NCBI RefSeq assembly: GCF_910592395.1
Contig: NC_088309.1
Coordinates: 5,210,501 to 5,274,500 of the forward strand
Reading direction: 5' to 3'
Length of the DNA stretch: 64,000 bases
Source of the DNA: Lineus longissimus
Lineage: Eukaryota; Nemertea; Pilidiophora; Heteronemertea; Lineidae
In this document: in pieces, positions 13,861-26,404 of the stretch
Layout: each line of letters opens with the position of its first letter
How positions within the stretch are numbered: the stretch's first letter is position 1
The notes under the pieces: model-generated
The model's input: only the letters and a program-made list of their open reading frames with translations
Told to the model about the DNA's origin: nothing
The model's database searches: none
Translations under genes and position numbers: made by a program

Positions 13861-14090
13861 GCGGATAACATTTTTTCGTTAGGTAAATAACGACTCTGGA
13901 TAACATTTTTGAGTTAGATTAATATCAACGCGCCGTCGGATAAGCTTTTCGTTAGACAAATCACAACGCCGGATAAAATTGTTCCGTAAGGTAAATCACA
14001 ACGCTGGCGGATAACCTATTTTCGCAAGATACTTGCACATGTAAATCAAACCGCCGGAACATTTTTCCTTCGAAAAACCGCAACACAACT
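13861..14090. repeat. Degenerate ~36-base minisatellite upstream of channel gene
   Basis: Around six diverged copies of a unit like GCCGGATAACATTTTTCGTT followed by AGGTAAATCACAAC run in tandem. The core words GGATAA, TTTTCGTTAG and AAATCACAAC recur in the same order. The array lies in the presumed promoter or 5' leader of the DEG/ENaC gene. Confidence 0.7.
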
Positions 14091-14149
14091 TTTTTGGGCG
14101 AACCCCCGATAAGTTTCTTTGCTCGACTTTCTTGGACTACAAAGTGATC

Positions 14150-17100
14150 ATGGATCCATTGGAGAAAGCTGCTGAGCAGCAGAAGCAAGAGCAAGATGTA
14201 CAAGAGTCGTTCTCTCAGAAAGCGGCTTCATTTCTCTCCGACAGCAGTGTGGTTCCCCTCACCCGCATGTACAAAAGCTCCTCAGTTTTTACGAAATTTG
14301 CCTGGTGCGCTACCTTCCTATTCGCTGTCGGCATGTTCACTTTCTACATGGAATCGATCATAAGAACCTATTTCAATTACCCGTCTGAAGTTAATATCAA
14401 GTTGATGATTTCTCCAACCCTTGATTTCCCCGCGATAACGATCTGCAATATGAACCCAATACGCTTGAACCAGTTGATGAAGCACGAGGAAATTCTAAAG
14501 ATGATAGGAGTGGAAGATATTGATAAGCAAAAGAATATGATGTATGAACGATATGAAGATGAACATAGACATCCGGGTTCAGGCGAAACAGGCACAGCCC
14601 CGGGTTCAGGCGAAACAGGCACAGCCCCGGATCCTGTCGAAACAGGCACAGCCCCGGATCCTGTCGAAACAGGCACAGCCCCGGGTTCTGTCGAAACAGG
14701 CACAGCCCCGGTTTTAGTCGAAACAGGCACAGCCCCAGGTTCAGTCGAAACAGGCACAGCACCGGGTTCTGTCGAAATAACTACTGCATTCACAAACCCC
14801 GCAGCCGGATTAGCAACAACCGTCATTAGTGGCAGTAGTAAGTATATATGACTGATGATGTTTTTCACTGAATGCGCTACGCACATAACGCAGTAAAAGT
14901 TCCGCCCTTTTTGTAGCAATCCCCGGCATTATGGCCGAAGAGGTCACCGAATTTGCGCAAAAGCGCATTTCCGTGTAAATCTGCTCACTGTCCAGAGACT
15001 CAAAAGACCAATTTGGGACAGATGGAAATTGTACAATTGTCATTAAGCACCAACACTGAATTTCTATAATCCGTGCAATCATGATTGCAAAAGAACATAT
15101 TTCAAGCTCACACAGCGGAAAATCATGTAATGATAGAGTTGCAGTCAGCAGGCAACGTGTCCAAAATATATTTCAGACTGTCCTATCAGAATGACGAATC
15201 CCGTAGTGGTCGATTTGTCACGGCTCTCAGCCTATTCTTATCAGAATACTAAACTGACAAAAAACCGGGCAAGCATTTCTTAAAATTACAAATATTATTC
15301 GATTTGATCCTTTTTCATCACCCTTGCTTTTATTCATTCAGCTACTCCAGAATACAAACAATGGGACACGTTGAAGGAAATGGGTGAAGACAAGGAAAGG
15401 GAATACTTCGGGACGATGGATTCGATGTACAAGTACCAGGCAAAATTCACCGACTTGGCGGCAGCCCTGGATGAGGAGGTCGTAGAAGACTTAACCCATC
15501 AAATAGAAGACTTTATGATTTCATGCCAATGGCAAGGATACCCGTGCGCTCCCACGTATGTAAAATTCCTAAATTCATTTTTCGAACCTTCCCGACCCAG
15601 CCGGCCCCAGATTTTTTTTCTTCATGACTCCTTCAAGGGTCAAAATTCACACGTTTCTCAATTTCCCATTTGTATCAAATAAAATGAGCAGATTATATCA
15701 TGAATGTTTACCCATGGACAAGTGATGAGCTCAGTGGAATCAACGACACTGGATGTCAAAATGCTATTTCAACAGTGTCGTGCTACGCGGTGGTTGGTTC
15801 CACATTGTAAATAATGTAAGAAACGTGGCATCTTTACTAAACATTTTGTAGTTAACCATGGCGGTGACTTTTAATTTGGATCTTGCAAAAAAGGCAATCA
15901 GAAAATATTTGTGCTTTCCGTAACCAGAGTTTTTAAAATAAATCACAAAAACAATGGCTGTCTGGCAGGGTGGAGCACCCCATCTCTAACGTTGTCTTGT
16001 GAGCCCACTGGGCAGGAGAGTGAGCAGTTCGCGCACCATGAAAAATATTCCGCAACAAATGTCGCACAACCTGCACCTTTCAGTGTATACTAATATTCAT
16101 AACATTTCCTTTCAGGAACTTTACTCAGTTTTTCAATTTCAAATACGGCAGCTGCTGGACATTGAACTCTGTTCTCGGTAGAGGCGACAACTGGACGGCT
16201 AAAGCAGCTCCACTGAAGACTAGTTCGACAGGCCCCAGAGCGGGTACGTACAGCGCGCGGACAGGGCAGTGGTCATATTGAACGATCATAGAAAATTCCT
16301 TGCAACATTTTCAGGCTATTATTTTGTTAGACATGATAAAGGTTAATATTGTGGTGTATGATGCATTTTAAAAAGAACATCCTTATACCACTCCTTCTTC
16401 AGGCTTGACGCTTGTATTGAACGTGGAGCAATATGAATACGTGAAGAGTCTAACCCCCGAGGCTGGCGTAAGAGTTGTTGTTCATCAACCAAAGGAGATG
16501 CCCTTCCCGGAAGATGAAGGGTTTGTCGTCTCACCTGGATTTGCGACAATGGTTGGCCTCCGACAGGTGAGCTTTTTCCTTGGTTACTGAGTATATCGGG
16601 TTCTCTTCAGATGTATAGCGTGGAGGTGAACGCACCTCTATAATTCAGTTATTGATATCATTACACAGTCGTATTGTTACAGACGTACTGTTAGTTCCCT
16701 CCTTCTCCATCAATGTTATCTTCTTCCTGATCTTTAGATATATAGTTACATATACGTTGAGCATATACGCATATACAATCTGTACCGCCCCTGGGATAGA
16801 GTATAGTTGTTCGACACACGGTGGAACCCCAAACTTTCTTTTGCAAGACACTACAGTTCTGTATTGTTTCAATTATAAATTCCAGAGAATGATAACGAGG
16901 CTTCAAGCCCCTCATGGCACCTGCAAAAACAATGTTGATTCTAAGACCCTGTATTCCAAGGAGTTTCATGTAGACTACACGGTAAACGCCTGCCAAAAGA
17001 CTTGCCTACAGAATGCGATCTACAGGAAGTGTGGATGCGCTCTTCCAGATATACCAGTCCCGAACAGGACGAATCTCACTATCTGTGTGAGTGTTGGAGA

Positions 17101-19575
17101 GCCAAACAATACTGTTCACGCCGGTGAGTAGGCCTATGCTGTAGAATAGGTAAGATTAAGAGAATCTATACTTGTTGGTGATTTGAAAATATCACCTAAT
17201 GTATTAAAACCGCTACATCAGCATAATACCATAATGACACGGTGACGGGGACTCGATTATATGATGGGAAGAAGGTTCAAAATCAACTAGTTAGAATACT
17301 TTTTTGCACTGGGGTGTCATACCTTGATGTCCTTCATTATATTGACTACTGATGAAGAAGAGTTGGTACGTTTGTGCACGTGTAGCGTATGTTATAGCCA
17401 AATTATTATGCATGTCAGTACGTGTATACAATCAAAAATGGTGGATTACGAGGCCTTGGGAACTCCAACCAGCTAAAAAGTTTTTTTTGTAGCAGTCTCA
17501 TTCAAACAATCCTTGATTCAGATCATCCCTCTATTTCAGCAATGGCAAACTGTACAAAAGATGTCCGATACCGCTACAGAAGTGGAAACCTCAGGTGCAA
17601 CTGCCCGCAGTCGTGTTCGTAAGTCTGTTGAACTGCAGTCTGTGCTTTCAACATTTTATAATCACATCGTACATACGATAGATTGCGAAACCACTGTGGA
17701 AAAGCCAGTCAAAGCGAATTATTGCTATGGAGACAGAAAGAACGATCCAATGACCACATTGTCTTTATCATTTAGGGTTGGCAAGAGCGGCACATCATGC
17801 CACCGGTGTATAGCAGATACAAAAACGTACCCAACTTGTATCAAAATACCCATCATAACAAAATGGATATACATAATGGACACTTCTTCCGGCATGTGTA
17901 CGCTTGTCCACAGTAGGAGTGCATAGGGTCATTCCATTTTCGTGTTTTTGTCGGACGGGTACATTGTACATCGACCTATAAAATATGGACACCTGACACG
18001 TCGAGGTCAAGGTCACGCCTATGTAGCGTCCGTACACTTTCTATTTTCAGAACGACCTATTACCAAACGAGCATATCAACGGCTACTTACCCCTCAAAGC
18101 ACTATGAGGTATATACTCTATTTCCACTTATATAAGGTCACAGTTGACTCTTAGCGACACGGCAACTGTAGTGGTTCTTGACAGCACGAAATTGAAGTTT
18201 TCTATCATTACGCAAGAGTTCGCAGAACTTTTGACGATTCTAAACTAAATGATCAATATGATCAATTTGCGGATGACACCCTTGTGACAGCCCTTTGATA
18301 CAGAGGTATGGATTTTGCGTAGTTATATACCTATATCAAAATGCATGTATAGCCATGCTCATCTTCGTATATCCTCAAGCGTTTTCGATATTGTTAATAG
18401 ACCTTGAGATCCGATTGCTGATAACGACTGTGCGATTCTTGATAATGACCTCGATTTTGCTGATAATGATATCGAGATTACTGATAATGAGATCGAGATT
18501 GCTGATAATGCCTTTCTGTTAACAGAAGCTTCTGAAGTCGACTCTGGAACAAACTGGTGGAGGAGGAAAAGAACATATGGACGACTTGTAAGTCTAACAC
18601 ACCCACACGACCCACACTCACCTAAAGGTCGTCAATCTTTAAATGATAATGAGACGACCAGGAGTATTTGTGCCTACCTGCTGATGAAATGTATGTACAG
18701 GAATTTATTCAATCACCTCACCAACAGCTACGTGTAAAGAGTATTGGTTACATTGAGACAGAAGATCGCCGAAAGATGTCGACATTCTAAATTTGAATGT
18801 ACTAATGGGTAGATAATTCGGAAACCGAAAATATCAAAGTTTGGCCAGCTCGACTGAAAAGTCAGGGTATTATATCATTTATCATTTTCGACAGCAAGCT
18901 TTTGTGAGGGCGACAACCGAAAGGTTTCTGAGTCAAACATAATTTTGCCTCCTGAGACTGTAAAACTAACTATTCAGTCTTTCTTCTAATAATTACAGCG
19001 ATGAAAACATCGTGAAGTTAGTCATCTACTTTGAGGACCTCAATTATGAAATGGTGGAGACTGTCATATCCTATCCGGTAGGTGTTATGCATCAGCATGC
19101 TCGATCCATTGTCATAAAAACCGCACCTGGAATGACAAAGCAATGAATTTACTTTTAGAAGTCCATCTGTTTGATAATACATCCCAAAAGATAGAAGCTT
19201 TTTCATGTATATTCATAGACAAAACATGCATGATATACATGTGCTTGAATCATTGAAGTATTTTTGCTATTCATTGATTTTCAGGTGGAAAAACTCCTCA
19301 GTGACTTCGGAGGGTTGATTGGCCTTTGGCTTGGCGCCTCTTTTATCACGTTTCTCGAACTAGCAGCATTTGCTGGCGATATATTCAGGTACATCGCTCG
19401 GAAATGTAACTGTAAGTCCGATGCAGAGAAAGTTCAACCCATCATGGACCATTGGAAATTAAAGACAAAAGAAGCAAAGGAGAGTAAGAGCTTTGAGGCT
19501 GCGATGAAAGGACCTAAAAAGGGTCATCTTGGCTTTGAGAACAAGGTCTTCGATGTGAATGAGGCGAACTGGTAG
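14150..19575 (+). CDS. DEG/ENaC/ASIC-family sodium channel subunit, ten exons
   Basis: Exons 14150-14837, 15342-15555, 16116-16243, 16403-16566, 16886-17123, 17540-17618, 18051-18108, 18526-18587, 18999-19077 and 19285-19575 join in phase into 666 residues. ATG 14150 has a strong Kozak context. Order: cytosolic N-terminus; TM1 (48-70); post-TM1 motif FPAITICNMNP (93-103); nine-residue repeats (142-213); cysteine-rich ectodomain with HQIEDFMISCQWQGYPCAP, NFTQFFNFKYGSCW, ACQKTCLQNAIYRKCGCALP and CNCPQSCS; then TM2 with the ASIC-type selectivity filter GAS (587-589). Serine 576 lies at the apparent degenerin site, where ENaC subunits also have serine. Known family members are trimeric amiloride-sensitive sodium channels gated by acid, peptides or force; which applies here cannot be read. 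The usual N-terminal His-Gly motif is replaced by Val-Pro (35-36). Exon 7 (58 bases) is the least certain, but its phase fits. Confidence 0.88.
14573..14788 (+). repeat. Coding 27-base repeat, eight copies (PGSxETGTA)
   Basis: Eight tandem 27-base units encode a nine-residue repeat of consensus PGSVETGTA, with variants PGSGETGTA, PDPVETGTA and PVLVETGTA and a decayed last copy, PGSVEITTA. It lies at residues 142-213 of the channel, between the post-TM1 motif and the cysteine-rich ectodomain. Its length in multiples of three keeps the frame open. Proline- and threonine-rich extracellular repeats are often O-glycosylated, which is inference here. Confidence 0.92.
18403..18510. repeat. Intronic short tandem repeat near exon 8
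   Basis: Diverged units of about 20-24 bases (GCTGATAATGA followed by ATCGAGATT) are repeated roughly five times. They end about 15 bases before the channel exon 8 acceptor at 18525, so the array replaces much of the usual branch-point and pyrimidine tract. Confidence 0.75.
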
Positions 19576-19807
19576 ATAGAGTGGAAAACCAGGGGAAGTG
19601 CATATGAGCCCAGTGTAAGGAAGTCTTCACTACAGTACTTACAAAATAGGCCAGGGGATGGTTTCTTCTGTATTTTCTTAAGCATCAATTCTGAACTGTC
19701 TTCAGAATTAGAAATATTTAGTTGGAATGATCAATGATCGAGGATCAATGTTGCTATGTAGTAATTCGACGTGTGAGATGTTGCCCGAATCGGAAACGTA
19801 TTCAATG

Positions 19808-19813
19808 AATAAA
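19808..19813 (+). terminator. Candidate poly(A) signal, channel gene
   Basis: AATAAA lies 233 bases after the channel stop codon. It is the first canonical hexamer downstream and fits a short 3' UTR. The cleavage site is not visible. Confidence 0.5.
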
Positions 19814-20616
19814 AAAGTAGTAGTTCAGTCAAATAATATTGCTGTTTAAATTCATCCCCTACATGCACCTCTTGGGGAAAAAATGTTGAGACGGGCTAAA
19901 CCGTAAATTTCTTTGCATTCTTGGTGAAGGCTGATTAGGTTCCAGAACAACAAATTAACATTGTAACCCGGCATCTTAACACACAATCAAGGAGCAACAT
20001 GAAGTTTGAAATTCCCGTCGACGCGAGATATGTCTCGCTGTACATCCTCAGAAAGATGGCCGAGCAAGTATGAAAATAATGGGCTCTATATTCATCTCAA
20101 ATATCAACTGACGAACGATCACTCGGAATAAATATAGAGAACGATGATCTTGATATATAAAGCGATGGTAAAAATATCGTTCTCTGCAAGAAGCGTGTCA
20201 GATATCCACAAATATACCACAAGTCCTGTGTAGCGTCAGTCTCTAGTCTAGTTAAAACATTATCTTCGTCACTGTCGTCGTCAACACCATTTGGCAGAGT
20301 TTAAAAGTCTTATGAAGAGACAAACGACGATGTGGGAACTGCAAGTGCGTAAATCTACTTTATTGGCTACTTTTCTGAATATTTCCCCGATTCCTCGAAC
20401 AACTATAGTTATTGAAGTCAATTTACGAGTGTCGCATTATAGCAAAGGGCTGAATTAAGGACAGGCCTTTGCAGTTCCTTCATTTGTCCTTTGCTGGGTT
20501 GCAAAACCTCCCTTACGTATCCGCAGCACGTAATATGTTGACGACAGCAATGTTATAATCATGTGGGGTTTGAGTTGAGTATTTTCAAGAAGTGCTTCGA
20601 GGGTGAACGCCTCAAC
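19814..20616. other. Spacer between channel and GPCR genes
   Basis: No ORF or repeat of note. It should hold the promoter and 5' leader of the GPCR gene. I see no convincing TATA box. Confidence 0.45.
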
Positions 20617-21926
20617 ATGGAGGAGGGAGTTGGTGATTACAACAAGACCACAAAAACGGACTTTAACGACTCTGACTACTCTTTCTTGAAAATGTGGCTG
20701 ATCGGTTTGATGTACTGGCCAGCACTTATCTATGTTCCGCTAGGTGTCGTTGGCAACGTCACTTCCTTCCTGATCACGACGAAGAAGAGTAACAGGAACG
20801 TCAGTACTTGTGTGTACATGAGTGCGTTATCTGTGGTGGACACTAATGTCCTATTATCCATTCTGTGCTACAGGAGTCTTTTCGTTCATGGTTTGGGAGA
20901 AACAATACAGGATCGATTTAACAGCATTGTGTAAGTAATCAAAAGAGTTCCTTGGGATGGCATTTTAGGAGGGTTTCAGACATCATGGGCAACAGCATCA
21001 AGGCGTTAAAAACTAATAAATTGTGCTGCTACCTTTGAAGTTACATATTGCACTCCTGTCGATCAAATTTCCGTCATTTTTTTATATTTACTTTTTTCGT
21101 ATTTTGATCCGAATTTTTAACCATGTGCGAACTGTCATCGAGGCTACTGTTTAACTGTTGCGACACAACTTTTTCTCGGTAGCTTGTATTCACACTATTT
21201 TCATCTTTCAGTTTCTTCTGGTATTGGTCTTACACGGCGGGTATGGCGTCCGGGCTTTTTCTGGCGGGCATGAGCCTCGACAGAGCAATTGCAATTTTGT
21301 TCCCATTGAGAGCAAAGGCATTCTGTACAGCATCAAAAGCTAAGAAAGCAATCGGTATAGGTTTCATCCTTCCAGCAGTCTTGAACGTCAATATGTTTTT
21401 CACTTTTGATCTGAATAAAGATATAATTACGGGGTTGGAGTCCGTGTACCTAAATTATCCTGAGCCGCGCTGGGTGGAGCAAGTTGTCGGAGCTTACATG
21501 CTCAGTTTTGGCACGATAATACCTTTCAGTGTCATCATGACATGTAATGTCATCATCATAGGAAATGTCCGTAAAGCCGCAAGAACTAGAAACAAGATGG
21601 CGGCTGACGGCGGTGGCGCCGCCTCAGAGGAAAGACATCTTACCAGAATGCTCATCTTGGTTGCTGTTGCTTACGTCATTCTCTCTATACCAATGAGATT
21701 GTACGACATGGTATTCTCAATACCGGCGCTAGTTGAGAAATACGACATGAGCGACCCCTATTGGAGACTAAGATTCAATGTAGAGTTATGGACAGTAACA
21801 GAAATGTGGGATGCAAATTTCGCTGTTAACTTTTATCTGTATTTCATGGGCGGTGGTAAAAAGTACAGAAATGAAGCGAAACAGGTTTTTACTATGTTTT
21901 GCTGGAAGCAAGACAAGGAAAGATAG
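20617..21926 (+). CDS. Rhodopsin-like (class A) GPCR, orphan, two exons
   Basis: Exons 20617-20930 and 21212-21926 join in phase through a GTAAGT donor and a TCTTTCAG acceptor, giving 342 residues. ATG 20617 sits in AACATGG; the frame is open further upstream but has no earlier ATG. The N-terminus carries N-glycosylation sites (NKT, NDS). TM1 has the GN pair (VPLGVVGN). TM3 ends MSLDRAIAILFP, the DRY region with alanine for tyrosine. TM6 is LILVAVAYVILSIP, lacking the CWxP core, and TM7 ends NFAVNFYLYF in place of NPxxY, as in FMRFamide-receptor-like invertebrate receptors. I see no cysteine at the outer end of TM3. A neuropeptide ligand is likely by family but unproven. The basic third loop and C-tail are short. 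Confidence 0.82.
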
Positions 21927-22848
21927 ACGAAAGCCAATAGTTAGCAGTGATGGTTAAGATATCAGGCTGGTGTAGAAGTAAAAAGAGTACCCCTGGAGCT
22001 ATTGTATTCTGACGGATTATGGTGCATCTATATATAGGGGCAATGGCCACAAATAGCTCGGATATTAAAGCGCATAATAGAATCCTTTGTTCTCCGGACA
22101 TTTCACCCTGGGGCATTTCAAACTTCTACACCTGGTCAAATCCAAAAAGTTGCGTAGTTTTTGAATCCGCGACACCAGCTTGAGTGCAGAGTAAAAATGT
22201 CCTTATGGTGATATATGGTGCTTATATTGTACTTTACATAAAAAATATCCTAAACCAGATAGATTTTCATTAATAACCAGAACATCATTTTAACTGATAA
22301 CTGTAGGATAAAGCTTGGTTGATGACTAGGCTCCCAGGTGGCAGGACTGAAAAAGCAGGTTTGGTCACCTAGGAGTGAAATGATGAACTACATGTAAGGG
22401 CTCTTATCATTCTTGGATATTCTCGCCACTATATCCGTGCAACTTTGTGGGAACTTCATACCTATGTGATGTTATCAGCTAATTTTTCAGGATAAGATAA
22501 TTTTTTACTTTGCCCCCAAATGTTGTCACCAATGACATTGTTTGGGATATGGCCCACAGCCTTTAAGGATAAAAATCTGAGAGATTTGCAAAGCGTTAAA
22601 AGAACATATTACTGTCATTGTACACACTGGTACTGCATAGTTTTTGACCGCACTTAATGGAATTTGACACAAAGAATACAGTGCTATCAAAAACTACTGC
22701 GGTATAGCTGGGGTCCAGTCCAGCAGCGGTGCTAGGTGGTTCAATTTTCTAGGGTTGTAGCTGCAATATACAAAGGCCGAGTTTAATACAGCTGGTATGA
22801 CAGACGCTCCCACAGATTTACTGAGCATTCGTGGTGCGATGCTGTGAA

Positions 22849-22854
22849 AATAAA
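22849..22854 (+). terminator. Candidate poly(A) signal, GPCR gene
   Basis: AATAAA in GTGAAAATAAAGCC, about 0.92 kb after the GPCR stop codon. It is the first canonical hexamer I see downstream. Confidence 0.4.
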
Positions 22855-23721
22855 GCCATTGTTACTCTGATTATCAGTTGAGATACAATCAAGTCACTTT
22901 TACTATACCCGGAATACACAATGCGACATCGCGACCCACCGCCCATCGGACCTATTGGTTGAAGTTCAACAGCCGAAAGACGTTCACTCGGTTAGATAAT
23001 GATAGGGTAAATCGCTCTCAAGATTTTCAATTGAAACATAGCCGCTGGCACCCCGCCACACACCATCATCTCGTCCCGTCGTTCGTTAAGTTATTTGCAA
23101 AGAAACAAGTTGCCTTGCAAAGAAACTTGGTTTCGTATAACCAGGGTTTGTTTGAATAAATGAAGACGCAGCTTTCCTACTCGCCACCCCTTTTTACTCT
23201 CGTTTACTCCATTTACTTTAATAGAGTGCAGTTCTCACCCGATAGAATCACTCCTCTCAGAAGCATGGTTCGGCAAGCAAATACATGTCTTGACAGGAAT
23301 GGTTATCTATGCCACTGTGTTGGATGCGATTGTTTGAGGTTGAAAAGTCGAGTCCCCCTAGCCAGTCTCATCTGAGTATCCATATTTGAAATACATGTAG
23401 ACGCGCATTCGGATGTAATCATCCTATGAGGTGATTTTCAAACATCACTCCTTAAAGCCACTCCCTCAGTGAAGGGTCGCTGGCCACATCAAGTTCGGGG
23501 TGACTAATCTGGTGCGTGTGACAGTTAATTTTGTCCCAACAGATTTGATAGAAAGATAGTTTTCATACTCAGCAAAAGATGCAGTCTGGAGTGATAAATT
23601 CGTGAATGCTTATCTATTTTAGACCCGTTTCCAGCGTCATTCAATGATATTGATAGTCCACTTTATGTAATGCAGCAAATTTATTGGTTTAAACTTTTAA
23701 CCTCTGCAAGATATATCATCT

Positions 23722-23859
23722 TGGGCCCGGTTGTTCAAAACAGGTTTTGTCATTTTAACGCTGGTGTTAACTCTAATGAAGTGAACTATAAAGGAGATAA
23801 TGCCAAGTTATGTTAACACCAGCGTTAGTGACAAATATATTTTGATCAAACAGGCCCCA
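23722..23859. mobile_element. MITE-like element with ~48-base terminal inverted repeats
   Basis: The left arm (23722-23771) starts TGGGCCCGGTTGTTCAAAA and ends CGCTGGTGTTAAC. The right arm (23812-23859) starts GTTAACACCAGCG and ends TTTTGATCAAACAGGCCCCA. The arms pair imperfectly along their length around a 40-base loop. The 138-base size, lack of coding and GGGCC-type termini fit a non-autonomous DNA transposon. The superfamily is not assigned. Confidence 0.78.
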
Positions 23860-26404
23860 GAGCCGGGGTTCCTTGCTCTATATACCTTTAAGATTTGATA
23901 ACGAATTGTGGTCGTTTCGTTCTATGAAAATCCCCCACAATCATTTCGGTTTTCACATTTGGTTGACTTAACAATCAGTCGTGAGTGTCTGCTAATACGC
24001 AAATTTAGGGATGACAAGTTTTTATGTCTGACTCGGATGAAGAGTTTAATCAGTTTTTTTATATATTTCTCGGTAAAGGCGCTGATGTTTTGCGGTATTG
24101 TGTCTGCTTGCCCCGGTATTTACTCTAACAGGAACTAAAAAAACCCACGACTGATCTGCGCCGGAGTGCGGTATTGATTGATTGATTGGTAATCTGGACA
24201 GTAAATAAAAACAGTCGGACAATACCTTGTACCTGATGTCCTTCAAATACCGTTACTTTATTGCGACAGGGAAAAATGGCATGTTTATCTTGTTTGTACC
24301 AGTGATTGTCTTGTTTTCTTTGAAGTGTTTCCTGTTAGCAGTGGTTACAAATCAATGACAACTTGATGGACGTGTAGGCCTATTAGGTCACTATGTAAAA
24401 GGTTTTAAAAGAACGGGCACCCTGAAGGACATGAATGGTTCCAAAGCACGGACAACAGACTTATCTCAAGAGCAAATATGTCTGTCTTAAACGAAACCCA
24501 AGGCGAGATTGCCGCTCAATTAAAACATTCAGTTAATTTTATCGTATGACTTCCGCAGGGGTGTGTCTCTATGACTAGTCTTGCTGATGGTCGATTAAGC
24601 AACGTTCTCTCGAAAACCGTTGACCCTTATTGAAGCTTTAAAAAATGAGAGCGCCCAAACAAGTGATTTTCGATCCACGGCAAAAACTCGTTCCTGCTTG
24701 ATGGGACTCCCCCATCGCTAGTAAAAATCACGTCATTGCATGTTCTCCCTTACCTGATTTAAGGAACGACATGTATAGAGAGATGGGGGAATTGGCATCC
24801 CGTTTCATCATTCTGCTGACAGTGACCCGAGGCAACTCTTTTATGTGGAATGTCGGTGAACATCCCATGACAGCATTACGTCGAGTTACACCCTCTTCAA
24901 TCCAAGACTTCATCACATCACAATTATCACCTGTGGGGTCCTTTCTAACAAAGGAGAGTCCACTGATGGACTGATGATGCTCGAAAGGAGGTACTGTATT
25001 TCAAGAGGACTAAATTGTCAGTTGATGTGATCACGGAACCTGCATGTACTGCACTCCGATGACCGAAAAGCTAAATACGGCCCTGCTGTCTGCATTGAGT
25101 TGCCCGTTTACACGACACACAGCCTAAGTTTAGGCGGTGTATTGGAATGCGTACGTATCATAAATGTTTTTTATATTCAGTAGCTATATCTGGTTACGAA
25201 GGTTGAGATTCATAGCATTCTAGATCAGATGTGCTCCGTCAGAAAGAGCACACTTCGTTAATGTTTGCCGGCCCGACCAAGATGAGGGTCATTGAAGAAG
25301 GAGAATAAATTTATACGGATATGAACATGTACGAACCAAATTACATGTAAACATGCACACAATATCATTGTTAGAAGGACGGAAGTCACTAAACAGATAG
25401 TTTGTTAAGAGAAAGTAATGAAAGATTAGAATGATAACAAATAGCTGGCTGTCGATTTTATCATGCAGTCGACAGCTCACTTTCCCAAATGTATGAGCCA
25501 TTATACCCTGTTATAACAATCATATTGCCGCATTCACATATTAGTAATATCTGTTGATCCCATTACACGTTAAGCGCTTAGACGATAAGAAAACACAGAA
25601 CGGGATATTCACTTCGCACTAGGTAACCTTTTTCGAGGTTTCCTTAATTCTTGATTTAGGTTAATCAATAAATATTCACATACCATAAAGGAAGACTGCA
25701 GAATTCCATCTCGCAAAGCTGAAGTAAATTTGTAACCTATAGAATCACTTTAAACAGGCGTGATCATTGATCAGTCTTACAATTTGTTGAGATTATGACT
25801 TTCAACGAGACAAGGAATGATATAAGTGTTCGAGACGAGGCAAGATAACCAGGCAGAGTTATGGTATGATATTCTTGCAATAGCACAGAATGTATTACTC
25901 AATTCAGATCCTCAGGCCTGCAGCGAATGGCATTCCTACTTGGACTTGTTACTCCATTTTCACCAGTGATTGCCGTGCATTAAGGACCTGAGGATTTCTC
26001 AACTACACTCTTCAACAGTTTTAGTTTGAAGGATTTTGCACCCACATGGCGCGACACTCGTTCAAGGACCATACTCTCGACCAAGACTCTCACGAGGCCA
26101 GCTCGTTTGATTAGCCCGCCATTCGCCCGCCATACAAAGTGAAGGTAAACAAATGGTCCGGGCAAGTTCGTTGCATTTTTGTACTAAGAGCGGGGCAGAG
26201 CGGACCAACTATGCCACGTGGTGCCATTCAACTACAAACGGAATAGCAAAACGTGAAAGAAAGCTTAACATTAAAATTAACCTCTACCTGCTGTAAAAAT
26301 ACTTTCTACCAGGATGGAATACAATAAGAATCTCGATTTTAAAGGTGTTGGTTGATGGTATTGAGGCTTTGATCGGATACATATTGTATTCGCTGACCTG
26401 TTTT

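Larger units (their letters stand above)
7774..14149. other. Intergenic region with repeats
   Basis: No supported coding exon lies here; frames are short and overlap in several registers. The proximal part is probably 3' UTR of the ankyrin gene (candidate AATAAA at 10346). A fold-back element occupies 11468-11696, and a degenerate minisatellite covers 13861-14090, ending about 60 bases before the channel start codon. Confidence 0.5.

Noticed and set aside
14377-14919. 180-codon antisense frame with repeated TGAVPVST units
   Set aside because: It is the complement of the 27-base coding repeat; the plus-strand frame has channel homology and splice sites.
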